Counted from the stretch's first letter, positions 35,059 through 44,644 are shown. The stretch is 50,456 nt of DNA from Dolichospermum sp. UHCC 0259 (GCF_009711935.1 NZ_VIKX01000303.1:1-50456), one strand, 5' to 3'. The notes: a model not told the origin generated them from the sequence alone. Translations and numbers: made by a program.

Positions 35059-35579
35059 GAAGCAGTAGCTTTTGGCAAGGAAGCAAACTTATCTAAATAA
35101 ACTTCTACCACCATTTCTTGGTCTTCACGACTTACCAAAGTGCGTTTTACTTCACCCAAGTACACAGGTACAGATAAACCTATTTCTGGGTGAATAATAG
35201 TACGGGCGCGGACTATTAATTGCTTATCACCACCAGTACCTAAACGACCATAGGAATAAAGGTTACTAGCTGCTTGGCGTAAAGTAGCTTCTAATTCGGT
35301 GGGAGTAATTTCCGGGGCGATCGCAATTACAGTTTGGTTAGAACCATTATCATAAACTAGAGTATACTTGGCAGCGCCGGGAATAATTGTGCGACTCAGG
35401 GGAACAAGAGAAAGTGAAAATAATCCCCCTGTCAGTACCAGCATAAAGCCAGTTGCACCCACCAATCGAAAGCGAAAGCCCCATTTAAGAATGAAAGCTA
35501 AGATTGTCAGAACTGCAAACACTATTGTGGCAATACCTGACCATTGAGTATATTCGAGAAAATTAGCGGTACTAGGCAT
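35055..35579 (-). CDS. ycf51: Ycf51 family (DUF2518) membrane protein
   Basis: The 174-residue protein is conserved in cyanobacteria and some red-algal plastids. Two hydrophobic helices (about residues 13-32 and 38-58) are followed by a soluble domain with VPLSRTIIPGAAKYTLVYDN and LYSYGRLGTGG, matching Ycf51. A role in chlororespiration or photosynthetic membranes has been suggested, but the biochemical function is not established. The stop codon lies inside a heptamer repeat, and the C-terminal residues (LPKATAS) are probably shaped by it. It is on the same strand as psbA and downstream of it, behind the psbA terminator, so it is probably transcribed separately. Confidence 0.88.
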   Translation of the reverse strand: MPSTANFLEYTQWSGIATIVFAVLTILAFILKWGFRFRLVGATGFMLVLTGGLFSLSLVPLSRTIIPGAAKYTLVYDNGSNQTVIAIAPEITPTELEATLRQAASNLYSYGRLGTGGDKQLIVRARTIIHPEIGLSVPVYLGEVKRTLVSREDQEMVVEVYLDKFASLPKATAS

Positions 35580-35635
35580 AAGGTTTTAATTACGGACAAT
35601 TACCATCTTAACTATCGGCAACACCAGATTTTTAC

Positions 35636-35673
35636 ACAAAAACAAAAACACCCCCCATTTCTGGAAGGTGTTT
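35636..35673 (-). terminator. rho-independent terminator of psbA
   Basis: On the minus strand AAACACC ... GGTGTTT (35667-35673 with 35646-35652) forms a stem with additional inner C-G pairs, followed by TTTGTTTTTG. It lies 32 bases past the psbA stop. Confidence 0.8.
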
Positions 35674-35704
35674 CTGTAATTAAGCTTTTAAAAAGCTTGA
35701 ATTA

Positions 35705-36787
35705 TTAACCGTTGATTGCAGGAGCGCTTAAAGCAACAGGAGCAACTTCACTAGCAGCCAAGTCTAGGGGGAAGTTGTGAGCGTTACGCTCGTGCATTAC
35801 TTCCATACCTAAGTTAGCGCGGTTGATTACGTCAGCCCAAGTAGCGATAACGCGACCTTGAGAATCAATAATGGATTGGTTGAAGTTGAAACCGTTCAAG
35901 TTGAACGCCATTGTGCTGATGCCCAAAGCGGTAAACCAAATACCAATTACAGGCCATGCAGCTAGTAAGAAGTGTAATTGACGGCTGTTGTTGAAAGAAG
36001 CGTATTGGAAAATCAAACGACCGAAGTAACCGTGAGCAGCAACGATGTTATAGGTTTCTTCTTCTTGACCGAACTTATAACCGTAGTTTTGAGATTCGGT
36101 TTCAGTTGTTTCTTTAACCAAGGAAGATGTAACCAAAGAACCGTGCATTGCGGAGAACAAAGAACCACCGAAGACACCAGCTACACCCAACATGTGGAAG
36201 GGGTGCATCAAGATGTTGTGTTCAGCTTGGAACACGATCATGAAGTTAAATGTACCGGAGATACCCAAAGGCATACCATCGGAGAATGAACCTTGACCGA
36301 TTGGGTAGATCAAGAATACTGCGGTTGCTGCTGCCAAAGGTGCGGAGAAAGCTACGCAAATCCAAGGGCGCATACCTAAGCGGTAGGAAAGTTCCCACTC
36401 ACGGCCTAAGTAGCAAGCTACACCGATCAAGAAGTGGAAAATTACCAATTGGTAAGGACCACCGTTGTACAACCACTCATCTAAGGAAGCTGCTTCCCAG
36501 ATTGGGTAGAAGTGCAAACCGATAGCGTTAGAGGAAGGAACAACTGCACCAGAGATGATGTTGTTTCCGTAAAGTAAAGAACCTGCAACTGGCTCACGGA
36601 TACCGTCAATGTCAACGGGAGGCGCAGCGATGAAAGCGATGATGAAGCAGGTGGTAGCAGCTAACAGGGTAGGGATCATGAGTACGCCAAACCAACCGAT
36701 ATAAATCCGGTTGTCGGTGCTGGTGATCCATTCGCAAAAGCGATCCCATACGTTAGCGTTAGAACGCTGTTGTAAGGTTGTGGTCAT
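35705..36787 (-). CDS. psbA: photosystem II reaction centre protein D1, Glu130 form
   Basis: This full-length D1 has 360 residues with five membrane helices. It binds P680, pheophytin, QB and the Mn4CaO5 cluster. All key residues are present: TyrZ Tyr161, Asp170, His190, His198 (P680), Ser264 and His215 region (QB), His272 (iron), His332, Glu333, His337, Asp342, with processing after Ala344 leaving a 16-residue tail to be removed by CtpA. Residue 130 is Glu, as in high-light D1 isoforms, not Gln. Cyanobacteria usually hold several psbA copies and this is one. It is flanked by its own terminator and candidate promoter, so it is probably monocistronic. Confidence 0.99.
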   Translation of the reverse strand: MTTTLQQRSNANVWDRFCEWITSTDNRIYIGWFGVLMIPTLLAATTCFIIAFIAAPPVDIDGIREPVAGSLLYGNNIISGAVVPSSNAIGLHFYPIWEAASLDEWLYNGGPYQLVIFHFLIGVACYLGREWELSYRLGMRPWICVAFSAPLAAATAVFLIYPIGQGSFSDGMPLGISGTFNFMIVFQAEHNILMHPFHMLGVAGVFGGSLFSAMHGSLVTSSLVKETTETESQNYGYKFGQEEETYNIVAAHGYFGRLIFQYASFNNSRQLHFLLAAWPVIGIWFTALGISTMAFNLNGFNFNQSIIDSQGRVIATWADVINRANLGMEVMHERNAHNFPLDLAASEVAPVALSAPAING

Positions 36788-36818
36788 TTTATGATTGCTT
36801 TATTTTCTTATAATTTTT

Positions 36819-36838
36819 GATAGGTTTTTGTGCCTATC
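36819..36838 (-). promoter_or_regulatory. hairpin in the psbA 5' leader
   Basis: GATAGG (36819-36824) pairs with CCTATC (36833-36838) around an 8-base loop, 32 bases upstream of the psbA start. It would be near the 5' end of a transcript from the candidate promoter and might affect message stability or translation. No clear ribosome site precedes the ATG. Confidence 0.4.
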
Positions 36839-36846
36839 TGTATATA

Positions 36847-36875
36847 ACATTAGAGGATAAGTTTAATTTTGTAAA
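36847..36875 (-). promoter_or_regulatory. candidate psbA promoter
   Basis: On the minus strand TTTACA (36870-36875) and TAATGT (36847-36852) are spaced by exactly 17 bases, a good group-1 sigma-factor layout, 60 bases upstream of the start codon. TTTACA is a usual -35 box of cyanobacterial psbA genes. Confidence 0.5.
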
Positions 36876-36961
36876 GATAATTAAAATTAGTATTAGTTAT
36901 ATCAGTTATATGTTTTCCTAATGTAATGAGGTTGACAGAAATTACAGCCGAAAATTCACCG

Positions 36962-38461
36962 CTAAAAATCAAAGTATATATAAGGTAAACTACCTTCAGG
37001 AGCTAGTAACCAAACTGCATAAAAGCATAAGGGGACAAAAACAATTTTGATTGGCCAGCTAAATTCTAATTTCAGTCCTCGTTTAAAAGTATATGCTGTG
37101 ATCATTATCAAAGCTATACACGTTAACAAATAAGAAAGTTGATATTGACTGATATTTAAGGCTTCTACATAGACTTTTTCCGCAAATTGTTGATCACCAG
37201 CATGACCCCAAAGGTTTTTGATCACTAAAGCGGAATCTTGGAGATTGGGGAGACGAAACCAAATCCAAGAAGTGAAAACCATGATTTGTGTCAACAGCCA
37301 AGCAAAAATAACTCCCAACGGAGTTTTCCAAAATAAGTTAAGAATTGTAAAGCGATCGCTTAATACATCTGTGAGACGATGCACTACTAAAGCGATACCA
37401 TGCAAGAGACCCCAAATAATAAAACCCCAAGCTGAACCATGCCAAATACCAGCTACTAACATAACTATCAATAAATTTCCGCAGGTACGCATTAATCCGC
37501 GTCGAGAACCACCTAAAGGAAAGTAAAGATAATTACGTAGCCAATCACCTAATGTAATGTGCCAGCGTCGCCAAAAATCGGCGATACTCGTACTGAAGTA
37601 AGGAAAATCAAAGTTTTCTGGTAAAACCAACCCAAATAATAAAGCACTACCACGAGCAATATCAACATAACCATTGAAATCTAAATATAACTGTAAGCCA
37701 TAAGCAAAGGTAGCTAACCATAAATCTGTGCTACCTGCTCTTTGTAAGTTACCAAAACATAAATCTACAAATATACCTAAATTATCAGCAAGAATGCCTT
37801 TTTTCACTGCACCTCTAGCAATTAACCACATTCCTTCAGCAACTCTATCAATACTGGGAAATCTGAGGGCATCAAATTGAATTGCTAAATTATGGTAACG
37901 AGTGATTGGTCCAGAAATTAGTTTAGCAAAAAATAATTTATATGTGGCAAATTGAATAAATTTAGTAGCAGCAGGAGCGCCACGATAAACATCTATTAAA
38001 TAAGCAATACATTCAAAAGTAAAGAAAGAAATTCCTAAAGGTGCAATTAATTTAATTAATGATTCTGGTGAACTTGTTGACTGATTAAAAGCTAAATTTA
38101 GAAAATTATTGATGTATTTAAAACCTAAAAGAATAAAAACATTAAAACCTATGCCAATCCACAATACTTTAAAACGGCGTTGATTCCAGTCAGCTTGAGC
38201 AAATTGCCATTCTTCATTAGATAAATTCCAGTTTTGAGAATGCTTTCCCGGTGAAGTATTACTGCCAATTTCTAAACCTAGACGGAAGTTGATAAAAGTT
38301 AGTGTTAAAAGTAATGGTAAATATTGAATATTCAAAGATGCGTAAAATACAAGGCTGGCTATTAGCAGTATCCATAATCTTATATTTGCTAAATTAACAG
38401 TCCAGTAGATGCCTAAAACACTTAATAGAAACAGCCCATAAAAAATTGATATAAATTTCAT
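36962..38461 (-). CDS. MBOAT family O-acyltransferase (AlgI/DltB-like)
   Basis: This 499-residue polytopic membrane protein has about 11 helices. The MBOAT core is present: SIADFWRRWHITLGDWLRNYLYFPLGG and, about 40 residues later, VAGIWHGSAWGFIIWGLLHG with the conserved catalytic His. AlgI-type members pass an acetyl group across the membrane to a periplasmic or extracellular polysaccharide. The gene directly upstream on the same strand encodes a DUF1574/SGNH protein, the AlgX/AlgJ-like partner, so the pair is an acetylation module. The target could be the polymer made by the 1.8-32 kb locus, which is inference from proximity. Confidence 0.92.
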   Translation of the reverse strand: MKFISIFYGLFLLSVLGIYWTVNLANIRLWILLIASLVFYASLNIQYLPLLLTLTFINFRLGLEIGSNTSPGKHSQNWNLSNEEWQFAQADWNQRRFKVLWIGIGFNVFILLGFKYINNFLNLAFNQSTSSPESLIKLIAPLGISFFTFECIAYLIDVYRGAPAATKFIQFATYKLFFAKLISGPITRYHNLAIQFDALRFPSIDRVAEGMWLIARGAVKKGILADNLGIFVDLCFGNLQRAGSTDLWLATFAYGLQLYLDFNGYVDIARGSALLFGLVLPENFDFPYFSTSIADFWRRWHITLGDWLRNYLYFPLGGSRRGLMRTCGNLLIVMLVAGIWHGSAWGFIIWGLLHGIALVVHRLTDVLSDRFTILNLFWKTPLGVIFAWLLTQIMVFTSWIWFRLPNLQDSALVIKNLWGHAGDQQFAEKVYVEALNISQYQLSYLLTCIALIMITAYTFKRGLKLEFSWPIKIVFVPLCFYAVWLLAPEGSLPYIYFDF

Positions 38462-38532
38462 TGTTTATTAATTGATAATTTTGAATTTGTGATGAATTTA
38501 GGAGTTAGGATAAAGAATATTTTCTCATCCAT

Positions 38533-38562
38533 TCCCTATTTCCTATTTCCTGTTCCCTATTT
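38533..38562. repeat. heptamer-like repeat (CCTATTT/CCTGTTC)
   Basis: Imperfect seven-base units CCCTATT, TCCTATT, TCCTGTT, CCCTATT end two bases from the stop codon of the DUF1574 gene. Confidence 0.7.
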
Positions 38563-38564
38563 AA

Positions 38565-41500
38565 TCATTTTCTTGGCCAGCTAATCATAGGATCTATAGC
38601 TAGTTTTTTGGATACTTCATAAGCACCATAACGATTGAGATGACTAGGATCTGAAAAGTAATCATTTGCTTTTGGCCATAGCTGACTTAAATCACGATAG
38701 ATAAATTGAGGATAATTATTGGTAAAGGTTAATAAATACTCTTGAAACTGTTGCTCATATTTGGTGCGTACAGGATCTAAATAATCTGAAGTAAGAGGCA
38801 TATTCACAAAAACGAGAGAGATATTATTATTTTTGGTAAACTCTAACATGGAATGGAATGCCTGATCTTGTTTACCTGCTAATTGAAAAGATTTATAATC
38901 ATTATCGTAATCTCCAGAAACTTTGGGATGTTGTTGATAGTATGTGGTGGGATTATAGCGAATAGATAAAGGTAAGAATCCATCAAAATCAACTCCTGGA
39001 AGTGAAGCATTATTATCTATTTCTGAATCCTGAGTGATCTGATTTTTTGATTTAACTGGAGAATGTTGATAGCTAAAAGGTAGATATTGAAGTTGTTTTC
39101 GGAGAAGAATTTTAATTTGATCACGGTTTTTATAACTAGCAGATAAATTAGCTACAGACTGATTTAACCAATCGTTAGTGGTTTGATAGATATTAGTATC
39201 TTCTATTTTGGGTTTATCACTAATTTTTTCTGTTGGATCTTCTGGGTTTTCATTACCTTCATTAGCTTTGACTTTTGTTTGAGATTTCTGTAATATTTTT
39301 TTGTATCCTGGTGAGGTTTCAATGGCATTGAAAGTGATATCTTCTCTACCATTATTAAAGGCACGAGAACCATCTGCCCATAAAATTAATTTTGGTAGTT
39401 CTTGCGGTTCTAAAACTTGACGGATGAGGACATCAACGACTTGGGCTGTTGCTCCATTAATGCCAAAGTTAAATATATCAATATTGCTATGATTTTGGGA
39501 AGCTAAAGCTTTAGAAAGGGCTACAGGATCAACTCCTCTCAGTGCGCGAGAAGAACCAATAATTAAGACATCTGGGGGACGTTTTTTTGTGGCTAACCGC
39601 TGCTTATATAGAGCTAATTGTTCATCTAATTGCCTAGCATTAAAGCTGGGCATTTGTGATCTGGCTGCTAATAAAATAGCTGTAGAAGTGGCTTTTTCTT
39701 TTAATGGCCCGGCTGGCAAATTTCCTGATTGAGCGTTGTTATCATTAATAAATCCAGAAGCATTAAAAGCAGATGGATCATTATTAAGTATTTCTGTTGT
39801 CCCTGGTTGATTTAAAAATGATGTTTTCTGATTATTTGGTGATTCTAAAGATGCTTGTGAGGATAAAGGATAACTAATATTATTGGTGTTTTTTGGTGAA
39901 TTTTTAATAGTATGCGCGACAACGTAGCCTAACATAAAATCACTTTGTAAAGCGAGAAATAATCCTAATGCTAACCAAATCATCCCACTGCCAATCCCTT
40001 GATTATCGGGATTTTCGTCTATTTCCTGATTAGATGGTGTAAATATTTGACTGTTTAAAAGTAAATTTCTGATTGATTTATTGGTATTAATCGCCCAATT
40101 TTTTGTTGTTTCCTTGATAAAACTTTTTACTTTTTCATTGGTTAAATCGGGACGCAAAATTTCTTCACTGGTTTCATCTATGATTAGAGAACTTACATAT
40201 TCTGATGTAGCGGCAAATTCTGGTGTTGCTTCGGGAACTAATCGAGAACGTTCTTCTAGATTAACTCCATGATGCCATACGGGTTCTTTATCACCAGCAC
40301 GACGACCATAAACACGGACACCAGTAATACCAGAAATTTTCAGTTGGCGGATAAATTGAGTCACTTTACTAGAAACTTGATGGCGTGTAGGACAAACGGG
40401 AGCATCACACATTATGTGTAATAAGTCTTCTTTGCGAACTATTAGTACCCGGATACCACCTGTTTTTAGTCGCCAATCTAGGTTGGGATTGAGTAGTCGC
40501 TCTAGTAAAAAAATGATGGCTGGTTGATCACCTGCACGGGCAAGCTCCAAGGGAGATGTGAGTAGGAAGGGATGCTCAGATGCCGGTAAAGATACCCAAT
40601 CTATCCAAGTTGGTTGTTTATCTGTGGTTTTTTGTCCGTATATGGCGGCTGAGATAATGGATTGAGGAGCAATACTTTCGAGTAGAGGGACAATGGCTTG
40701 TAGTGCGGTTGTTTTGTCGGGTGCGGGTGCGGTTTCTAAGGGGTCAAAAGCTGGGGTACAGAAGATGTGTAAGGTAGATTCTTTGAGGGAAGTTTGCAAT
40801 GCTATTTTGAAGCCTAATAATTCTTCAGTTAATATTCTAGCGATCGCTTGCACATCTCCCCACCGCGCCCATTCTTTTAACATCACCTCTGGCGGTGTCA
40901 AATCTACTCTTACTCGCCAATCTGGATCTATTTCTCCTCGAACTTGGGCAACAATAATGGCATCCTGATAACCAACAAGTTGCAAATTTCTGAGCTTTTG
41001 GGCTACCGTTTCTGCCAATAATGATGGATCAGGGCTATAGCTAGACTGACAAAATACCCAAAGACGATTAGCAACAGTCAGAGAGTTATTTTTCGCCGGA
41101 TAGGGCTTAATTTTTACCTGTATTGCTATACCTAAATGGCTGAGATGTTCACTTAAATAGCGAGCAATGGCATCCCCATCTCCTTGACGTGCCAAACTTT
41201 CATTAGAGATAATCAACGAGCCGCCGGGGCTTATAGGCGCTTCTGTCTGTGCCAATAGTGCCTGTTCTACCTGTTCCAAATGTCGCTCCAGTTGATTCAA
41301 GTACACCCGATGACACCATTCAGGACGGTGTTCCCCTTTTTTTCGACCATAAATTAATACTTGGTATATTGACGGTTGTTCGTCATTGGTGAGGGTATCT
41401 ACATCAGTTTGCTGTAGTGCTTGCAATAACTCCGACAAGGTTTGCCAGCGTTGTGGACATTCAGCGTTTTCACAGAGAATATGTAGGTCATTACCTAGCA

Positions 41501-41594
41501 ATCGGACTTTTACTCCGAAAGTATTTATACCTGTTGCTTGGCTTACCCATTGCACTAAGGAATTTTGACGATCATCAAGTAATACTGTTTTCAT
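38565..41594 (-). CDS. DUF1574/SGNH-type protein with four N-terminal repeats, partner of the MBOAT protein
   Basis: The protein has 1009 residues. The first 455 form four diverged repeats of about 115 residues. Three of them carry a strand of the HI(L/M/F)C type (LHILCENAECPQRW, LHIFCTPAF, LHIMCDAPVCP), the second having WVFCQS, and each ends in a (V/I)xGxxxxxxP-W pattern such as VYGRRAGDKEPVW. One membrane helix follows (about 543-565). The C-terminal domain has VLIIGSSRALRGVDP, with the SGNH/GDSL Ser, LILWADGSRAFNNG and the late DPSHLNRYG with the Asp-His pair. That tail resembles AlgX/DltD-type acyl-handling proteins and should lie outside the membrane, the repeats inside. The function of the repeats is unknown. 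Confidence 0.82.
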   Translation of the reverse strand: MKTVLLDDRQNSLVQWVSQATGINTFGVKVRLLGNDLHILCENAECPQRWQTLSELLQALQQTDVDTLTNDEQPSIYQVLIYGRKKGEHRPEWCHRVYLNQLERHLEQVEQALLAQTEAPISPGGSLIISNESLARQGDGDAIARYLSEHLSHLGIAIQVKIKPYPAKNNSLTVANRLWVFCQSSYSPDPSLLAETVAQKLRNLQLVGYQDAIIVAQVRGEIDPDWRVRVDLTPPEVMLKEWARWGDVQAIARILTEELLGFKIALQTSLKESTLHIFCTPAFDPLETAPAPDKTTALQAIVPLLESIAPQSIISAAIYGQKTTDKQPTWIDWVSLPASEHPFLLTSPLELARAGDQPAIIFLLERLLNPNLDWRLKTGGIRVLIVRKEDLLHIMCDAPVCPTRHQVSSKVTQFIRQLKISGITGVRVYGRRAGDKEPVWHHGVNLEERSRLVPEATPEFAATSEYVSSLIIDETSEEILRPDLTNEKVKSFIKETTKNWAINTNKSIRNLLLNSQIFTPSNQEIDENPDNQGIGSGMIWLALGLFLALQSDFMLGYVVAHTIKNSPKNTNNISYPLSSQASLESPNNQKTSFLNQPGTTEILNNDPSAFNASGFINDNNAQSGNLPAGPLKEKATSTAILLAARSQMPSFNARQLDEQLALYKQRLATKKRPPDVLIIGSSRALRGVDPVALSKALASQNHSNIDIFNFGINGATAQVVDVLIRQVLEPQELPKLILWADGSRAFNNGREDITFNAIETSPGYKKILQKSQTKVKANEGNENPEDPTEKISDKPKIEDTNIYQTTNDWLNQSVANLSASYKNRDQIKILLRKQLQYLPFSYQHSPVKSKNQITQDSEIDNNASLPGVDFDGFLPLSIRYNPTTYYQQHPKVSGDYDNDYKSFQLAGKQDQAFHSMLEFTKNNNISLVFVNMPLTSDYLDPVRTKYEQQFQEYLLTFTNNYPQFIYRDLSQLWPKANDYFSDPSHLNRYGAYEVSKKLAIDPMISWPRK

Positions 41595-42031
41595 GGGCGG
41601 TGGAATTTAACAGCAAGGTTGTATGGGGTAATTTCGGCTATACTTGTCAACTAGAATCCTAGAATTATCACATTTTGCCATTTTTTTTAAATAATTTTAT
41701 TACCTTCGCAGCTTGCAAAATTGACAAAGATGGTGCTATGGAATAATTCACCGAGTCAGGAGTAGGAGCGTATGGTCTGCTTCCGGTCAGGAGTCAAGTA
41801 CCTTCCGTAAGTCCTAACATAAAAGATGACTGATATTGTGCGGTATTACCAGACACAAGAATACTTTTAACCTTTTTCAATATTTCCTGTTACATATTTC
41901 TATTGTTAACATTGATGTAATATACCGTAGGCATAGCTCTAACGTTGTTGCACTTTGATAAATTCTCGCTCCTGAACTAAACATTGACTTTTTTACCTAT
42001 TTTACTTGTGTACTAATTACTAAGAATTACA
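41595..42031. other. divergent spacer with degenerate heptamers
   Basis: No gene was found. It contains two GAGTCAGGAG stretches (41754-41764 and 41787-41796) separated by a 22-base sequence (TAGGAGCGTATGGTCTGCTTCC) that looks like an insertion in an array. Promoters for both flanking genes should be here but none is obvious. Confidence 0.45.
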
Positions 42032-42268
42032 ATGCTATCCGTAAACCAACAGTCATTTTCCCAATCTGGATTAAATTTGATTCCATTCACGATTTCTCCA
42101 TCTTGTCTTTTACAAGTTGGCACAGTATATATATTGATGCTAGTTATAGCTCAAAAAGCTACAAGTGAGGCATTAATCAGCTTGGGTGAAGCAAGTGAAG
42201 AATTATTGCGAGGCGATCGCTTACCTATCCTCCCTTTTCCAGATGCTAATAAATTAGACAAGGATTAG
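42032..42268 (+). CDS. small conserved-looking cyanobacterial protein, unknown function
   Basis: The protein has 78 residues. The N-terminal half is variable, the centre is hydrophobic (LLQVGTVYILMLVIAQKATS), and the C-terminus LISLGEASEELLRGDRLPILPFPDAN looks constrained: an amphipathic helix then a proline-rich end. I recall short cyanobacterial proteins ending in this way but cannot name a family. No ribosome site is clear. It ends 31 bases before the isochorismatase-like gene on the same strand, so the two may be cotranscribed. Coding potential is judged from the composed C-terminus and codon use, not proven. Confidence 0.55.
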   Translation: MLSVNQQSFSQSGLNLIPFTISPSCLLQVGTVYILMLVIAQKATSEALISLGEASEELLRGDRLPILPFPDANKLDKD

Positions 42269-42299
42269 AAATTCATACGTAGGATTAAAGCGTATTTTC

Positions 42300-43343
42300 A
42301 TGATGAATGCCCAGAATAGACCCCAATTACCGATTCCCTCTCATTTCAACCCCACAAAAGTTGGTGAAGTTTGGCGTGTACCTTATCAACAATGTGCTGC
42401 TGAAGCTGAAACTTATGCCAAACAACAAAACATCCCAGCAGCAGCTTTAGATAAAAACCGCATTTGTCTATTATTGATAGATGTCCAAAATACTTTTTGT
42501 ATTCCTGATTTTGAATTATTTGTAGGCGGACAAACGGGAATTGGTGCAGTTGAAGATAATCGCAGACTGTGTGAATTTATTTATCGCAACTTGGGAATAA
42601 TTACCCAAATTATTCCCACATTGGATACTCACACAGCGATGCAAATCTTTCATCCTATATTCTGGGTAAATTCCCAAGGAGAACACCCAATACCAGCCGC
42701 AACCAACATTACACCCACAGATATTGAAAACGGTATTTGGCAAGTTAATCCAGCGGTTGCTAATAGTCTCAATCATGGTGATTATGACTTATTAGCAAAA
42801 CAGGCTTTTCATTATGTTCAACAACTCAGCCAAGATGGAAAATACCCGTTAACAGTGTGGCCTTATCATTCTATGTTAGGTGGAATTGGTCATGCTTTGG
42901 TTTCATCAATAGAGGAAGCAATATTTTTTCATAGTATCGCCCGTCAAAGTCAAATCCAATTTGAATTAAAAGGGGAAAATCCGTTAACAGAAAATTATTC
43001 TATTTTACGTCCCGAAGTTTTAATAGGATTTGATAATCAACCCATTGGACAAAAAAACACAAATTTAATTAAACAACTTTTAGAATATGATGCGGTGATT
43101 ATTGCTGGACAAGCTAAAAGTCATTGTGTTGCTTGGACAATTGACGATTTATTAACAGAAATTAAACAGGTAGATCCTACCCTCACAAAGAAAATTTATC
43201 TTTTAGAAGATTGCACTTCTCCTGTTGTCGTTCCTGGTGTAGTTGACTATACAGAACAGGCTAATAACACATTTGCTAAATTTGCAGAAGCGGGAATGCA
43301 CATTATTCAATCAACTGAAGAATTGGTAATTGGTAATTGGTAA
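42300..43343 (+). CDS. isochorismatase/nicotinamidase-like cysteine hydrolase
   Basis: At 347 residues this is longer than the usual 180-220. The catalytic Asp is in LLLIDVQNTFC (about residue 61) and the nucleophilic Cys in AGQAKSHCVAWTI (about residue 279); the Lys of the triad is probably the one in GKYPLTVWPYHSM. A long insertion lies between. The family hydrolyses amides, nicotinamide or vinyl ethers; the substrate here is unknown. ATGs at 42300 and 42303 are both possible. The last codons (VIGNW) and the TAA stop are formed by an ATTGGTA heptamer repeat, so the native C-terminus may have been replaced. Confidence 0.82.
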   Translation: MMNAQNRPQLPIPSHFNPTKVGEVWRVPYQQCAAEAETYAKQQNIPAAALDKNRICLLLIDVQNTFCIPDFELFVGGQTGIGAVEDNRRLCEFIYRNLGIITQIIPTLDTHTAMQIFHPIFWVNSQGEHPIPAATNITPTDIENGIWQVNPAVANSLNHGDYDLLAKQAFHYVQQLSQDGKYPLTVWPYHSMLGGIGHALVSSIEEAIFFHSIARQSQIQFELKGENPLTENYSILRPEVLIGFDNQPIGQKNTNLIKQLLEYDAVIIAGQAKSHCVAWTIDDLLTEIKQVDPTLTKKIYLLEDCTSPVVVPGVVDYTEQANNTFAKFAEAGMHIIQSTEELVIGNW

Positions 43344-43347
43344 TTGG
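43322..43347. repeat. tandem heptamer array (ATTGGTA) overlapping a stop codon
   Basis: Three full copies and a partial fourth. The isochorismatase-like stop TAA (43341-43343) lies within it. Confidence 0.9.
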
Positions 43348-43385
43348 TCAGTGGTTGGTTATTTTATTCTTCCTTCTTCCTTCTT

Positions 43386-43460
43386 ACTCCTGAACTCCTG
43401 AACTCCTGACTCCTGACTCCTGACTCCTTGACTCCTGACTCCTTGATTCCTGACTCCTCA
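43386..43460. repeat. tandem heptamer array (CTCCTGA with 8-base variants)
   Basis: About ten CTCCTGA-type units, some expanded to eight bases (CTCCTGAA, CTCCTTGA). The stop codon of the M23 peptidase gene (TCA at 43458-43460 on the plus strand) is in the last unit. Confidence 0.9.
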
Positions 43461-44348
43461 CTTTAAAAATTCCTGGGGATTTTTGGCTTCCCAACCTAAA
43501 TAACCGCTAGAACGCATTTCAAAATGAAGATGGGGTTGAGTAGAGGTTGGTTGTCCTGTAGTTCCCACTGCTCCCAAAATATCGCCTTTGTTGACCGTTT
43601 GACCTAAAGTAACTTTGATGCTGTCAAGTTGGGCGTAACGGCTTTGTAAGCCACCTGCGTGGTTAATAATGACTAATTTGCCGTAGCTACCCTGTTCCTT
43701 GGCAAAGACGACGATTCCAGGAGCGATCGCTGCCACAGGAGTATTTACTGGTGCTAACAAATCTACACCACTATGAAAGAAAACGTCTCCTGTTACCGGG
43801 TGATATTGCCAACCATAAGCTAATCCAAACTCTGTCACACTCGGTAAGGGATAACCAGCAATGCTTTCAGGAGGGGTACTAGGAGCGGTAGCAATTACCT
43901 CAGCAGCAGGAGTAGTAGTAGTATTAGTTACCCCTGGAAGTATTGGTAAAAAGACAAATTTAGGGGTTTTCTGACAACCATTGATTTCAAAGACTGTATC
44001 TGGACGAACTTTATATTTAGATGCGATTTGTCGCCAGCTTTGATTACGAGGAACTTCCACAACAATGCCATTAAAAGGCAGGATTTGCAATTCTGTACCC
44101 GGACTTACCACCCCGTTCTTCACAGATGGATTGATGCCAATAATGGTTTCTGGTGATAGATTATAGCGACTAGCTATACTTGCTAAAGTTTCACCAGGAT
44201 TAACTTGATGACGTTGAATACGAGCCAAGACGGGAACAGGACAATTCCCGGTTTTAGCATTAACGCTTTGTGATTGTAATAAGGTGGATAATAACCCTAA
44301 CGTGCTAAATAAGCTCAAAAAACATAGTGAACGATAGGAAAATTTCAT
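43458..44348 (-). CDS. LysM and M23 (LytM) peptidase, exported
   Basis: The 296-residue protein has a signal peptide (residues 1-31, MKFSYRSLCFLSLFSTLGLL...NAKTG). Two LysM-like domains follow: HQVNPGETLASIASRYNLSPETI (about 47-92) and VEVPRNQSWRQIASKYKVRP (about 97-140). A Thr/Pro-rich linker leads to an M23 domain with zinc ligands in FFHSGVDL (His and Asp) and PHLHFE (His). It would bind peptidoglycan and cut peptide cross-links, acting in cell-wall remodelling or septum splitting. Zinc ligands are all present, so it is probably active. Its 3' end lies inside a heptamer array. It is convergent with the isochorismatase-like gene. Confidence 0.9.
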   Translation of the reverse strand: MKFSYRSLCFLSLFSTLGLLSTLLQSQSVNAKTGNCPVPVLARIQRHQVNPGETLASIASRYNLSPETIIGINPSVKNGVVSPGTELQILPFNGIVVEVPRNQSWRQIASKYKVRPDTVFEINGCQKTPKFVFLPILPGVTNTTTTPAAEVIATAPSTPPESIAGYPLPSVTEFGLAYGWQYHPVTGDVFFHSGVDLLAPVNTPVAAIAPGIVVFAKEQGSYGKLVIINHAGGLQSRYAQLDSIKVTLGQTVNKGDILGAVGTTGQPTSTQPHLHFEMRSSGYLGWEAKNPQEFLK

Positions 44349-44472
44349 GTAAATAAGTCCAGAAATCGCTAATTTTTAGATTTTAGTGGGGAATTGTTAA
44401 AGATAGGATAAAGTTTTTCCTCTATCTTTCTACTATCTATTTTGAGTAAATTCATGATGAAATCTAAGAATT

Positions 44473-44510
44473 AGGAGTCAGAAGTCAGGAGTCAGGAGTC
44501 AGGAGTCAGG
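44473..44510. repeat. tandem heptamer array (GGAGTCA)
   Basis: Five units, one with a GAAGTCA change, upstream of the M23 peptidase gene. Confidence 0.9.
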
Positions 44511-44644
44511 GGGAAGAATTAGATTCACAGTAGGAATAGTCTCAAAGTTATAAGTAAATGAACGGTTTCAACGCTTATTCCTTGCACGTAATTCACCTTT
44601 TTTAATACTGAAACTCTTAATATATCTAGATTTTCGGTTTATAT

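Noticed and set aside
35978-36525. Open frames on the plus strand opposite psbA
   Set aside because: Shadow frames of a highly constrained gene; composition rich in Arg, Gly and Lys with no family similarity.
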